Below are positions 9,315 to 16,914 of a stretch of 64,000 nt of DNA, in pieces. This stretch comes from CANJBX01 sp035556735. GTDB lineage: Bacteria; Pseudomonadota; Alphaproteobacteria; Rhizobiales; Xanthobacteraceae. The notes below the pieces were generated by a model. That model was given only the letters and a program-made list of their open reading frames with translations. It searched no databases and was not told where the DNA came from. The stretch spans positions 66,147 to 130,146 of the forward strand of contig DATMFF010000009.1 in the NCBI GenBank assembly GCA_035556735.1, written 5' to 3'. A program made the position numbers and the translations under genes. Each line of letters starts with the position of its first letter. The first letter of the stretch is position 1.

Positions 9315-10658
9315 ATGATGAAGGCGCTGGCCGAACAGATCTCCGATCTCGACGACGTCGAGATCTACGGCCGTGTCGTCGGGGTGCGCGGCCTCATGGT
9401 GGAGGTTGCCGGCCCGCTGCACGCCATGTGGGTCGGTGCGCGCGTCACCATCGAGACCGGCTCGCGCGATGGCGGGCTGCGGCCGATCCCGTGCGAGGTG
9501 GTGGGCTTCTCCGGCAACAACGCCCTGCTGATGCCGTTTGCGCCGCTCGAAGGCGTGCGCCGCGGCTGCCGCGCGATCGTCTCGGCGACGCCGGGCGCGG
9601 TGCGCCCGTCCGCCGGCTGGCTCGGGCGCGTCGTCAACGCCATGGGCGAGCCGATCGACGGCAAGGGTCCGCTGCCGTCCGGCTCGTCGCCTTTCACGTT
9701 CCGCAATTCGCCGCCGCCCGCGCATGCGCGGCAGCGCGTCGGCGGGCCGCTCGATCTGGGCGTGCGCGCCCTCAACACGTTCCTGACCTGCTGCCGCGGC
9801 CAGCGCCTGGGCATCTTCGCAGGCTCGGGCGTCGGCAAATCGGTGCTGCTGTCGATGCTGGCGCGCAACGTCGCCGCCGACGTGTCGGTCATCGGGCTCA
9901 TCGGCGAGCGAGGGCGCGAGGTGCAGGAGTTCCTGCAGGACGATCTCGGCGAGGACGGCCTCGCCCGATCCGTCGTCGTGGTGTCGACCTCCGACGAACC
10001 CGCGCTCATGCGTCGTCAAGCCGCCTACGTGACGCTTTCGATTGCGGAATACTTCCGCGACGAGGGCCAGGACGTGCTGGTGCTGATGGATTCGGTGACC
10101 CGCTTCGCGATGGCGCAGCGCGACATCGGCCTCTCCGCCGGCGAACCGCCCACCGCCAAGGGCTACACGCCGACCGTCTTCACCGAGCTGCCCCGGCTGC
10201 TCGAACGCGCGGGTCCCGGCACCGAGGGCCAGGGGAGCATCACCGGCATCTTCACGGTCCTCGTCGACGGCGACGATCATAACGAGCCGGTCGCCGACGC
10301 GGTGCGCGGCATTCTCGATGGTCATATCGTCATGGAGCGCAGCATTGCCGAGCGCGGCCGCTATCCGGCGATCAACGTCCTCAAGTCCGTGTCGCGCACG
10401 ATGCCGCGCGCGGCCGATCCGGAATTCCTGCCGGTGATCACCCGCGCGCGCCAAGTGATGGCAACCTACGCAGACATGGAGGAACTCATTCGCCTCGGCG
10501 CCTATCGACAGGGCTCGAGCCCGGAAGTCGACGAAGCGATCGGCCTGCACCCCGCGCTGGAAGCGTTTCTCTCGCAGCACAAGAACGAGGCGACGGGGCT
10601 GCGTGAAGGCTATCTGCGACTTCAGACAATCTTAACTGGCGCAGCAACAGAAAACTAA
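9315..10658 (+). CDS. fliI: Flagellar type III export ATPase FliI
   Basis: ATPase that energises export of flagellar rod, hook and filament proteins from the cytoplasm (447 aa from this start). The F1-beta-like core shows Walker A GSGVGKSVLLSM, Walker B-type VLVLMDSVTRFAMAQRDIG, and PPTAKGYTPTVFTELPRLLERAG, a FliI/YscN signature. Two adjacent ATGs (9315, 9318) follow a GGAG ribosome site at 9306-9309; a GTG at 9282 is possible but lacks one. fliJ follows after 134 bp. The gene is transcribed divergently from ctrA across a 450-bp control region, an arrangement common in this bacterial order. Confidence 0.96.
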   Translation: MMKALAEQISDLDDVEIYGRVVGVRGLMVEVAGPLHAMWVGARVTIETGSRDGGLRPIPCEVVGFSGNNALLMPFAPLEGVRRGCRAIVSATPGAVRPSAGWLGRVVNAMGEPIDGKGPLPSGSSPFTFRNSPPPAHARQRVGGPLDLGVRALNTFLTCCRGQRLGIFAGSGVGKSVLLSMLARNVAADVSVIGLIGERGREVQEFLQDDLGEDGLARSVVVVSTSDEPALMRRQAAYVTLSIAEYFRDEGQDVLVLMDSVTRFAMAQRDIGLSAGEPPTAKGYTPTVFTELPRLLERAGPGTEGQGSITGIFTVLVDGDDHNEPVADAVRGILDGHIVMERSIAERGRYPAINVLKSVSRTMPRAADPEFLPVITRARQVMATYADMEELIRLGAYRQGSSPEVDEAIGLHPALEAFLSQHKNEATGLREGYLRLQTILTGAATEN

Positions 10659-10792
10659 CGTTATGAGGCCACACTCCGCCTGCCCATACCACGCGGCGCC
10701 CCGGACGCGGCGCGCGGGTATCGGAGCAGCCGGTTCGGCGGTGGCCGGGTGGCACCGGCTGGTGTGTAAGCGCTTCTGGGGAGTATGAGTCG

Positions 10793-11209
10793 ATGAAGTC
10801 GCGCGAAACGCTTATTCGCTTGAAGAAGTTTCAGGTCGACGAGAAGCGTCGCAAGGTCGCCCAGATTGAAACCATGATCGCCGAGTTCGAGCGCATGGTC
10901 GCGGATCTCGATCGCGAGATTCAGGGCGAGCAGGAGCGCACCGGCATCCACGATCCGGCGCATTACGCCTATCCGACCTACGCCAAGGCCGCGATCACGC
11001 GCCGGCAGAACCTGCGCAACTCGGCCGACGAACTGAGGGTTCAGCTCGACGCTGCCAAGGCGGCGCTGCAGGAAGCCTTCGAGGAGCTCAAGAAGGTCGA
11101 GTTGCTCGACGAGCGCGACCAGATGCGCGAGCGCGCGGAGATCGATGCACGCGAGCAGGCCGATCTCGACTCGATCGGGCTGATGCGCGCGCGTCAGCTG
11201 ACGGCCTGA
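10793..11209 (+). CDS. fliJ: Flagellar export chaperone/coupling protein FliJ
   Basis: Short coiled-coil protein (138 aa) of the flagellar export apparatus. It couples the FliI-FliH ATPase to the FlhA gate. The sequence is almost entirely charged amphipathic helix (KSRETLIRLKKFQVDEKRRKV at the start, then long Glu/Lys/Arg/Leu heptads), matching the FliJ family in length and helix pattern. ATG 10793 is preceded by a GGGGAG ribosome site. It lies just after fliI, the usual partner. Identification rests on size, coiled-coil character and position, because FliJ sequences diverge strongly. Confidence 0.88.
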   Translation: MKSRETLIRLKKFQVDEKRRKVAQIETMIAEFERMVADLDREIQGEQERTGIHDPAHYAYPTYAKAAITRRQNLRNSADELRVQLDAAKAALQEAFEELKKVELLDERDQMRERAEIDAREQADLDSIGLMRARQLTA

Positions 11210-11326
11210 CGGCCTGCCTTCGGGCCATCATCACAACTTCTGATCCTAAGGGGTGCCAGGCGGCTTTGCGTCGCGGCTTTGCGTCGTCGGGCGGCCCGGC
11301 CGTGTCCGCCGCACGCGCGCGATCAG

Positions 11327-11542
11327 CTAGCGGATCACGCTCGTTTTGCTGTCGGTGACCACCACCGGCTGACCGGCCTTGATCGGCGGGCCCTTGGCAT
11401 GCATCGACGCCGCGGCGTCGTCGGCCCAGTTCGTGCGGGCGGAAATGCCCACCACCAGCACGGCGATGGATGCGATCAGCGACACGACCACGATCTTGAC
11501 GTGGGTGTTGCGGTCGGCGGTTTCAAAAGAAGCGTTGTTCAT
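11327..11542 (-). CDS. Small single-pass membrane protein, unknown function
   Basis: A 71-aa protein, not recognised. It has a polar N-terminus (MNNASFETADRNTHVK), one clear transmembrane helix (IVVVSLIASIAVLVVGISA, about residues 16-34), then a short exported-looking tail rich in Ala, Lys and Pro. I chose ATG 11542; an upstream start at 11593 would add a basic stretch without membrane character. It converges with fliJ and lies in its own unit between fliJ and the Rieske oxygenase gene. No catalytic motif is visible. The clean hydrophobic segment and high coding quality suggest a real gene, but its role is unknown. Confidence 0.6.
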   Translation of the reverse strand: MNNASFETADRNTHVKIVVVSLIASIAVLVVGISARTNWADDAAASMHAKGPPIKAGQPVVVTDSKTSVIR

Positions 11543-11718
11543 GGCCCGAGCCCCCGCGTGATGACGCGTGCTCCGTGTGACGGTCTCGGCCAATAACGTA
11601 TGGTGGGGCCTAAGGTTTCACAGGTCCCCTCACGCAGCCTTGAAACGACGTGAGCGACCGCCAAAAACCCAGCAGCCGCAGCAACTTTGCGGTCGGGGCG
11701 GCGTCGGAGCGCCTTGGG

Positions 11719-13005
11719 CTAGACTGGCCGCGTCTCGGCCGGGTCACGCCCCGCGGGATCGATCCCCATGGCATTCGCATATTCCGTCCAGACCTCGGCC
11801 GGCTGGCCGTATTGCCAGGGGAAGCGCCGCGTGCGGCGCGAGAAATAGGGGTCCGCGAGCCATTCCTTCTGCGACATGCCATCGCGTTGCTGTCGCGGCG
11901 TCGCGATCGGCAGCGGCACGCGCTTGGCAAGCTCGGCGTCGCGGATGATGCCTTTGGGGTCGCGTCCCTGCGCCACCGCCTCCATGTCCTGGAAGAAGCG
12001 GTTGCGAATCATCGCGATCCCGCGGTCGCTCGAGCCGAGCAATTCCTTGCTGCGGTCCGCGATCGTGCCCTGGCCGACCCAGGCGATGATGTCCTGGTTG
12101 ATGATGTGGCTGGAGATCCAGCGCCCCTTGCTGTCCTTGATCGGCCCGTACCATGCCGGCACGCGGTTCTGCTCGTAGGGCTCGCGCTCGGTCGGCACGC
12201 GCGTGTAGAACCAGCAGATGTTGAGCGTGTTCTCGTCGTCGATGGGCACGCGCCATTCGAAATGGCTGCCGAGATAGAAGCCGTTCGGCCACAGTGTGAC
12301 GCGGCCGATCGTCCAGAGCGGGTCCTGCTCGTTGGCGCCCTCGCGGATGCGCTTGTACTGGAAGCCGTAGTCGAACTCCTCGAAGTTGATCTTCAGATGC
12401 TTGGGCGCGTAGGGCCCGAGCTGCCCGCGCTGGCGCATGCTCCAGTTGTCGTGCATCCACTCGAAGTGCACCGGGTCGATCGAGTTCTCCTGGCACTGGA
12501 ACCAGTTGCACGGCACCTCCGCGCAGACGATCTCGCGGAAGCCGTTCTTCCAGGTGAAGGGGTCCCAGATCGGCAGCTCCGGCGCGGGATCGGGTCCCAT
12601 GTAGGTCCACAAGAGGCCCGCCACCTCGCGCACCGGATAGGCCGGGCTCGTGCACTTCTTGCGCAGCGGCGACTTGGGATTGAACGTGTCCTCGAACGGC
12701 TGCTCGACGCAGCCGCCTTTCTCGTCGAGCACCCAGCCGTGATAGTTGCAGCGGATGCCTTCCTTCTCGACGAAGCCGTAGGAGAGATCCGCGCGCCGGT
12801 GCGGACAGTGGCGGTCGAGCAGTCCATAGCGTCCGCTCAGGTCGCGGTAGAGGACGAGATCCTCGCCGAGCAGCCGCACGGCCTTGACCGGATTGTCGTC
12901 GAGTTCGCTCGCCCCGCCGATCGGCATCCAATAGCGGCGCAGCAGTTCGCCCATCGGGGTGCCGCGGCCCACGCGGCAGAGCAATTCGTTCTTGGCCGGA
13001 TCCAT
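11719..13005 (-). CDS. Rieske-type aromatic ring-hydroxylating oxygenase, alpha subunit
   Basis: Oxygenase component (428 aa) resembling the phthalate dioxygenase group (PobA/OhbA-like), which hydroxylates or demethylates aromatic acids using electrons from a separate reductase. The Rieske [2Fe-2S] ligands are visible as C67-x-H69 and C86-x2-H89. The mononuclear iron region contains ENSIDPVHFEWMHDN, with bridging Asp and two His. ATG 13005 follows GAGGGAAACG. No reductase or ferredoxin gene is adjacent, so electron transfer proteins must come from elsewhere. The true substrate is unknown. It stands as a single gene, transcribed toward fliJ. Confidence 0.88.
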   Translation of the reverse strand: MDPAKNELLCRVGRGTPMGELLRRYWMPIGGASELDDNPVKAVRLLGEDLVLYRDLSGRYGLLDRHCPHRRADLSYGFVEKEGIRCNYHGWVLDEKGGCVEQPFEDTFNPKSPLRKKCTSPAYPVREVAGLLWTYMGPDPAPELPIWDPFTWKNGFREIVCAEVPCNWFQCQENSIDPVHFEWMHDNWSMRQRGQLGPYAPKHLKINFEEFDYGFQYKRIREGANEQDPLWTIGRVTLWPNGFYLGSHFEWRVPIDDENTLNICWFYTRVPTEREPYEQNRVPAWYGPIKDSKGRWISSHIINQDIIAWVGQGTIADRSKELLGSSDRGIAMIRNRFFQDMEAVAQGRDPKGIIRDAELAKRVPLPIATPRQQRDGMSQKEWLADPYFSRRTRRFPWQYGQPAEVWTEYANAMGIDPAGRDPAETRPV

Positions 13006-13157
13006 TGGCGTTTCCCTCGGCAACCGTCGGTGTTTGCTCGAAATTATTCAGAGCGGGCAGCATCCCGCAAGTTGCCCGCACGCATGGCTGTTGCCAGCCG
13101 GTCGTGCGAGTGCGACCGAATCGCAATGCGCTCTGCAACCTGCCCGGGGCGCGCGCG

Positions 13158-14636
13158 TCAGTTGCGCGCGGCCGCTACCGGCTCGCCCGCCGATACCGCC
13201 GCGTAGGCGTCGGCGAGGCCGGCCCCGAACTGCTCGTCGACGCCCTTGGGGCCGAGATCCTTGGCGCTTGCTGTGAGCGCGCTGCGCACCTCGCGCGGGC
13301 TGCGCTCCGGCTTGCCCTGCACCATCAGCGCGACCACGCCGCTGATCTTGGCGGCGGCGAACGAGGTGCCCGATGCGACCTGGTAGGTCGCGTCGGGTCC
13401 GGGCGCGATGATGTCGACGCCGGGCGCGGCGATCGCCACGTGGCGGCCGCGGTTCGATTGCGGATAGAGCTTGTCGTCGGCATCGGTGGCGGTGACCGCG
13501 ATGACGTTCGGATCGGCGGCGGGATAGAGCGGCGGCGATTTCGGGCCGGCATTGCCGGCGGCGGCCACGAGCACGATGCCCTTCTTGCTGGCGGCGGCAA
13601 GGCTGCGCGCGATGCCGGGATCCGACGGACCGGCGAAGCTCATGTTGATGACGCGCGCGCCGTTCCCCACCGCCCAGTCGAGCCCCTTGCGGATGCTGAA
13701 GCTCGTGCCTTCGCGGCCGTCGAAGGCGCGCACCGCGAGGATGCGCGCGGCGGGCGCAACGCCCGGCTGGCGTCCGTGGCCGGCGATGATGCCGGCGATG
13801 CCGGTGCCGTGCGCATCGGGCTTCTCCGGCGTGTCGAGCGCGTTGAACCGGTCGGCGACCGCGCCGGTCAGCGCGGGATGCGACGCATCGATGCCCGAAT
13901 CGATCACCGCCACCAGCACGTTCTCGCCGTTGGCGAGCGAGTGCGCGAGCGCGACGCGCAGCTTTGCCGCTGCGTAGTCGGCGCCGGCATCGTCTTGCGA
14001 TGCGCCGGCGCCATCCTTCGGGCTGTCCTGCTGCTGCAGGCGGAACAGATAGTTCGGCTGCGCGGCCGCGACCATGCGCTCGGCCTCGAGCGCGCGCACC
14101 ACCGAGGCCACCGAGCGGCGGTCGGGGATGCGCAGGCGCAGCATCGTCGTGCCGGACAGCTGCAGCGGCTGGCGTTCGATCTCGGTGACGCGATTGCGGC
14201 GCAGCAGCGCGGCGATCGACTGCTGCGACGCCGTGTTGGCGACGCCGACGATGACCTCGTTGGGCACGAAGCGGCGCTCGCCGCCTGGGGGTGCGCCGCT
14301 CGCGGTGTTGCGGCGGGGCGGCGGCCGCCGGCTCGATTGCCGCACGGCCGGTTCGCGCACCGGCGGATCATAGACATAGGGCCCGCGCGGCGGGATGGTG
14401 ACGATGATGCCGGGATGCACGTGGCCCCAGCCCGGACGGTGCGGGCGGTCCGGACGGTCGGGCCGTGTCGGGCGCGGGGGCTGCGTCACCGGCGGCATTG
14501 GCCGCGTCGGAACGCGGCTGAAGGTCGGGCCGTTGCCGCCCCCGCGATGCATGTTCTGCGCACCCGCATCGCTCGCGGTGAACGCAAGTCCCGCGACTGC
14601 GATCACGAGCAGGCCTGCTTGTCGATATGTCCGCAT
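13158..14636 (-). CDS. Secreted subtilisin-like serine protease (S8) in an ECF sigma operon
   Basis: Exported subtilase (492 aa). A signal peptide (about 1-26) is followed by a Pro/Arg-rich linker (about 30-105), an I9/fervidolysin-like propeptide (about 122-198) and the catalytic domain. The catalytic triad is intact: D246 in AVIDSGID, H276 in DAHGTGIAG and S425 in SGTSFAAA, with oxyanion N362 in AAGNAGP. Start ATG 14636; a longer reading from 14663 lacks a signal peptide at its front. The gene begins 23 bp after the anti-sigma stop and is probably the third gene of the sigma/anti-sigma operon. Its propeptide resembles the periplasmic domain of that anti-sigma (see findings), so the protease may act in or be controlled by this signalling circuit. 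Confidence 0.9.
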   Translation of the reverse strand: MRTYRQAGLLVIAVAGLAFTASDAGAQNMHRGGGNGPTFSRVPTRPMPPVTQPPRPTRPDRPDRPHRPGWGHVHPGIIVTIPPRGPYVYDPPVREPAVRQSSRRPPPRRNTASGAPPGGERRFVPNEVIVGVANTASQQSIAALLRRNRVTEIERQPLQLSGTTMLRLRIPDRRSVASVVRALEAERMVAAAQPNYLFRLQQQDSPKDGAGASQDDAGADYAAAKLRVALAHSLANGENVLVAVIDSGIDASHPALTGAVADRFNALDTPEKPDAHGTGIAGIIAGHGRQPGVAPAARILAVRAFDGREGTSFSIRKGLDWAVGNGARVINMSFAGPSDPGIARSLAAASKKGIVLVAAAGNAGPKSPPLYPAADPNVIAVTATDADDKLYPQSNRGRHVAIAAPGVDIIAPGPDATYQVASGTSFAAAKISGVVALMVQGKPERSPREVRSALTASAKDLGPKGVDEQFGAGLADAYAAVSAGEPVAAARN

Positions 14637-14659
14637 GGTGCAGCCTCCGCTGTTGGCCG

Positions 14660-15328
14660 TCATTGCGCCGCGGCGATCAGGTCGACCACCCGGTCATCCT
14701 GCAGTCGCTTGAGGGTTTGCGTGAGCACGTCCTTGGAGAGCGCGCTGTCCGCCAGCCTGATCCTGAACAGGCCGCCCGCGAGCGGGCCGCCCGCGAGGCT
14801 CAGCTTGTTGTCGGCCAGGAAGCGGCCGATCTCGGCGGCGGTCGCCTGCGGCTTGAAGCGCACCATCGCATAGGTGCCGCCCGTTGCCTCGGCGGCGGGT
14901 CCGCTCGCGGTCTGGAACGTGCCCGGCCGTTCGGTCAGGCCGATGCCGGCGAGCAGTCCGGCCTGCACGGCGATGACGAGCGCCGCCGCAACGCCGGTCC
15001 AGGCGAGCGTGCGCGGCGAAAAGCTCGCGATGAATTGGGCCAGCCTGTCGCTCAGGCTGACCGCGCTCGCGGGCGCACGCGCCGGCTCGGCATCGATGGC
15101 GGCCATCAGCCGGTTCATCGCGCGCACGGACGGCGCGCCCAGCGTCTCGTTGAGGTGCGTCGTCTCGGCGAGCTCCTCGCGCACGAGCTCGTAGCGGCGC
15201 GCGAGTTCCGGGTCGCTCGCCAGCGCGTCCTCGACGCGCGCCGCCTCGCGGCGGCTGAGCGTTCCGGCCGCATGCCACGGCAGGAGCTCTTCGATCTCCT
15301 GGCGCTCCGGTGTCTGCGTCGTGGTCAT
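14660..15328 (-). CDS. Membrane anti-sigma factor with propeptide-like periplasmic domain
   Basis: Single-pass inner-membrane protein (222 aa). The N-terminal cytoplasmic part (about 8-55, ELLPWHAAGTLSRREAARVE) matches the anti-sigma fold that clamps ECF sigma factors, but it lacks the HxxxCxxC zinc motif. One transmembrane helix is at about 106-131. The periplasmic C-terminal region (about 153-220) has the pattern of an inhibitor-I9/subtilase propeptide and resembles that of the neighbouring protease. The start ATG 15328 overlaps the sigma-factor stop (ATGA), the usual sign of a sigma/anti-sigma pair. A TTG two codons upstream is less likely. Confidence 0.85.
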   Translation of the reverse strand: MTTTQTPERQEIEELLPWHAAGTLSRREAARVEDALASDPELARRYELVREELAETTHLNETLGAPSVRAMNRLMAAIDAEPARAPASAVSLSDRLAQFIASFSPRTLAWTGVAAALVIAVQAGLLAGIGLTERPGTFQTASGPAAEATGGTYAMVRFKPQATAAEIGRFLADNKLSLAGGPLAGGLFRIRLADSALSKDVLTQTLKRLQDDRVVDLIAAAQ

Positions 15329-15882
15329 GGCCAACCTCGTTCAACTCCTGCTGCCTTGAGCAGCTCGCCCAGTTTCTTGCGCGCATAGAACATGCGCGTC
15401 TTCACCGTCGCCTCGGGAATCCCGACGATCTGCGCGACCTCTTCCACCGACTTCTCGTGATAATAGACAAGGTCCACGATCTCCCGGTGCTCGGCCGACA
15501 GCCTGCTCAGGCACTCCCGAAGCACGCTGCCTTTGTCCTTCTTCTGGAGGTCCACCTCCGGATCGTCCGCCGGATCCTCGATCGTCTCTGCCATCTCATC
15601 GTCCAGCTCCGCGTGCGGCCGGCGTCGCAACGCCGACAGTGCCTTGAAACGCGCGATCGACAGGAGCCAGGTCGACACCGCCGAGCGCCCCTCGAATTTG
15701 CCGGCTTGCCGCCAGACGTCGAGGAACACGTCGCTGATGACATCCTCCGCCACCGTCGCATTGCGCGTGAGCCGCAGCACGAAGCGGTAGACGCGGACGT
15801 GGTGCCGGGTGAACAGGACTTGCATGGCGAGCCGGTCGCCCGCGGCAATCCGTCGAACCAGATCCTCGTCCGTACTCTGCAT
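15325..15882 (-). CDS. ECF-type RNA polymerase sigma factor, autoregulated
   Basis: Alternative sigma factor of the extracytoplasmic-function group (185 aa). Region 2 includes LFTRHHVRVYRFVLRL and EDVISDVFLDVWRQAGKF. Region 4 shows LSAEHREIVDLVYYHEKSVEEVAQIVGIPEATVKTR, the helix-turn-helix that reads the -35 element. It is coupled to the anti-sigma by a 4-bp overlap. The promoter element TTTGAACC-N16-CGACCC lies immediately upstream (15898-15927, minus) and is shared with the two divergent peptide genes, so the sigma probably activates its own operon. The predicted 5' leader would be only about 10 nt, implying near-leaderless translation or a slightly later start. Confidence 0.92.
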   Translation of the reverse strand: MQSTDEDLVRRIAAGDRLAMQVLFTRHHVRVYRFVLRLTRNATVAEDVISDVFLDVWRQAGKFEGRSAVSTWLLSIARFKALSALRRRPHAELDDEMAETIEDPADDPEVDLQKKDKGSVLRECLSRLSAEHREIVDLVYYHEKSVEEVAQIVGIPEATVKTRMFYARKKLGELLKAAGVERGWP

Positions 15883-15897
15883 CGATCACTCGTGCAT

Positions 15898-15927
15898 GGG
15901 TCGCGCGGAGCGGCGGTCCGGTTCAAA
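15898..15927 (-). promoter_or_regulatory. Promoter element of the ECF sigma operon (TTTGAACC-N16-CGACCC)
   Basis: On the minus strand the -35-like TTTGAACC (15927-15920) and -10-like CGACCC (15903-15898) are separated by exactly 16 bp. The same pair with the same spacing occurs twice on the plus strand before the His-rich peptide genes. The promoter role of all three copies is inferred from this identity. Confidence 0.75.
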
Positions 15928-16111
15928 CCGGGAGAAGAAATATCGAGCAGGAGCGCCGCAAACGCCTCGCCCGCGGCTGCGGGCGGCCTCAGGGTGCTCC
16001 TGAAACATCGTCCCGGCAATCGCCGCGGGAAAAGGCAGTTAGCGCCTGATTACGGGCAATCCGAAGCCTTATCAGTGACTTGGATCACAGATCGAAAAAA
16101 TCCTCCGTCCC

Positions 16112-16141
16112 TTTGAACCTCCCGCCGGGGGCCCGCGACCC
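16112..16141 (+). promoter_or_regulatory. ECF-type promoter of first His-rich peptide gene
   Basis: TTTGAACC (16112-16119), a 16-bp spacer and CGACCC (16136-16141) match the sigma operon's own promoter element base for base. Transcription would begin near 16148, about 40 nt before the start codon and just at the foot of the inverted repeat 16149-16166. Confidence 0.75.
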
Positions 16142-16148
16142 ATGGGCA

Positions 16149-16166
16149 GGATGTGAGGTCACATCC
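16149..16166 (+). repeat. Inverted repeat in the 5' leader of the first peptide gene
   Basis: GGATGTGA-GG-TCACATCC has perfect 8-bp arms. It sits at the predicted transcript start and recurs before the second peptide gene. It may be a 5'-end stabilising hairpin in the mRNA or a protein-binding operator. With a 2-nt centre, the RNA hairpin would have to open one or two pairs. Confidence 0.6.
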
Positions 16167-16187
16167 CCCGCACAAGGAGATACGACG

Positions 16188-16424
16188 ATGTTCCGCAAGC
16201 TCATTCTCGCCGCCGCCGCCGTTGCCGCCCTCGGCGCCGCCTCGCTCGCCCCGACCGCTGCGTCGGCGCATGGCTGGCACGGTCACTTCCATGGCCACTT
16301 CCACAAGCACTGGGGCTTCTACCCCACGGTCTACGGTGGCTACGGCGGCGACTGCTACTTCGTGCGCAAGTTCGTGCCGACGCCCTACGGCCTCGTCAAG
16401 AAGCGCGTGATGGTCTGCGGCTGA
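16188..16424 (+). CDS. Secreted His/Gly/Tyr-rich small peptide 1
   Basis: A 78-aa exported peptide. The signal peptide (1 to about 25, MFRKLILAAAAVAALGAASL and then ASA) is followed by a histidine-rich block (AHGWHGHFHGHFHKHW), a Gly/Tyr loop and the conserved tail FVPTPYGLVKKRVMVCG with two cysteines. Such sequences could bind transition metals, but no function is known to me. ATG 16188 is preceded by AAGGAGA, the ribosome site; the longer frame upstream covers promoter DNA. It is preceded by an ECF-type promoter shared with the divergent sigma operon, and it is duplicated immediately downstream. Confidence 0.85.
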   Translation: MFRKLILAAAAVAALGAASLAPTAASAHGWHGHFHGHFHKHWGFYPTVYGGYGGDCYFVRKFVPTPYGLVKKRVMVCG

Positions 16425-16453
16425 TCCCCTCAACAGCCGAGTTCCGTCCCGCT

Positions 16454-16490
16454 GGCCCCGTCTCTCCGCGAGACGGGGCCTCGCGTTTTG
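16454..16490 (+). terminator. Terminator of first peptide gene
   Basis: GGCCCCGTCTC - loop TCCGC - GAGACGGGGCC forms an 11-bp perfect stem (16454-16480), followed by TCGCGTTTTG. It is duplicated after the second peptide gene, so promoter, gene and terminator were copied as one unit. Confidence 0.8.
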
Positions 16491-16523
16491 ATGATCGCAG
16501 ACATCAAAAAAATCCGCGGGCGC

Positions 16524-16553
16524 TTTGAACCTCTCCCAGGCGCGGCGCGACCC
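16524..16553 (+). promoter_or_regulatory. ECF-type promoter of second His-rich peptide gene
   Basis: TTTGAACC (16524-16531), 16-bp spacer, CGACCC (16548-16553). The two boxes and their spacing are identical to those at 16112 and to the sigma operon promoter at 15898-15927, although the spacer sequences differ. Conserved boxes with divergent spacers point to selection on sigma recognition. Confidence 0.75.
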
Positions 16554-16560
16554 ACGGACA

Positions 16561-16578
16561 GGATGTGAGAGCACATCC
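16561..16578 (+). repeat. Inverted repeat in the 5' leader of the second peptide gene
   Basis: GGATGTG-AGAG-CACATCC has 7-bp arms around a 4-nt loop. It corresponds to 16149-16166, with the same distance from the promoter element. The arms are conserved between copies while the centre differs. Confidence 0.55.
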
Positions 16579-16598
16579 CTTTCAGAGGAGACAGGACC

Positions 16599-16838
16599 AT
16601 GTTTCGCAAGCTCGTTCTCGCCGCCGCCGCCGTCGCCGCCCTCGGTGCCGCCTCGCTCGCTCCCACCGCCGCATCGGCCCACGGCTGGCACAAGGGCCAC
16701 GGCCACTGGCACGGCCACTTCCACAAGCACTGGGGTGTCTATCCGGTCTACGGCGGCTACGGCGGCTGCTACTACGTGCGCAAGTTCGTCCCGACGCCCT
16801 ACGGCCTCGTCAAGAAGCGCGTGATGGTCTGCGGCTGA
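16599..16838 (+). CDS. Secreted His/Gly/Tyr-rich small peptide 2 (tandem paralogue)
   Basis: A 79-aa exported peptide, nearly identical in its signal peptide and C-terminal tail (KFVPTPYGLVKKRVMVCG) to the gene 175 bp upstream. The His block is slightly longer (HGWHKGHGHWHGHFHKHWG) and the Gly/Tyr loop is changed (YGGYGGCYYV). Both cysteines are kept. ATG 16599 follows AGAGGAGACAGG. It has its own copy of the ECF-type promoter and terminator, so expression of the pair is probably joint but not polycistronic. The function is unknown; envelope protection or metal binding are guesses from composition. Confidence 0.85.
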   Translation: MFRKLVLAAAAVAALGAASLAPTAASAHGWHKGHGHWHGHFHKHWGVYPVYGGYGGCYYVRKFVPTPYGLVKKRVMVCG

Positions 16839-16868
16839 CCGCCCCCAGCAGCCGAGTTCCGTCCCGCT

Positions 16869-16895
16869 GGCCCCGTCTCTCCCCGAGACGGGGCC
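16869..16895 (+). terminator. Terminator-like hairpin after second peptide gene
   Basis: GGCCCCGTCTC - loop TCCCC - GAGACGGGGCC is the copy of the stem at 16454-16480. The following T-run is lost (TCGCCGTTGT), so termination may be weaker. It also lies just past the end of the convergent flhA gene and may serve both directions. Confidence 0.6.
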
Positions 16896-16914
16896 TCGCC
16901 GTTGTCTGCGGGGA

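Noticed and set aside
11650..14873. Long plus-strand frames (11650-13206 and 13005-14873)
   Set aside because: They mirror the Rieske oxygenase and subtilase genes and have no domain character or plausible ribosome sites.
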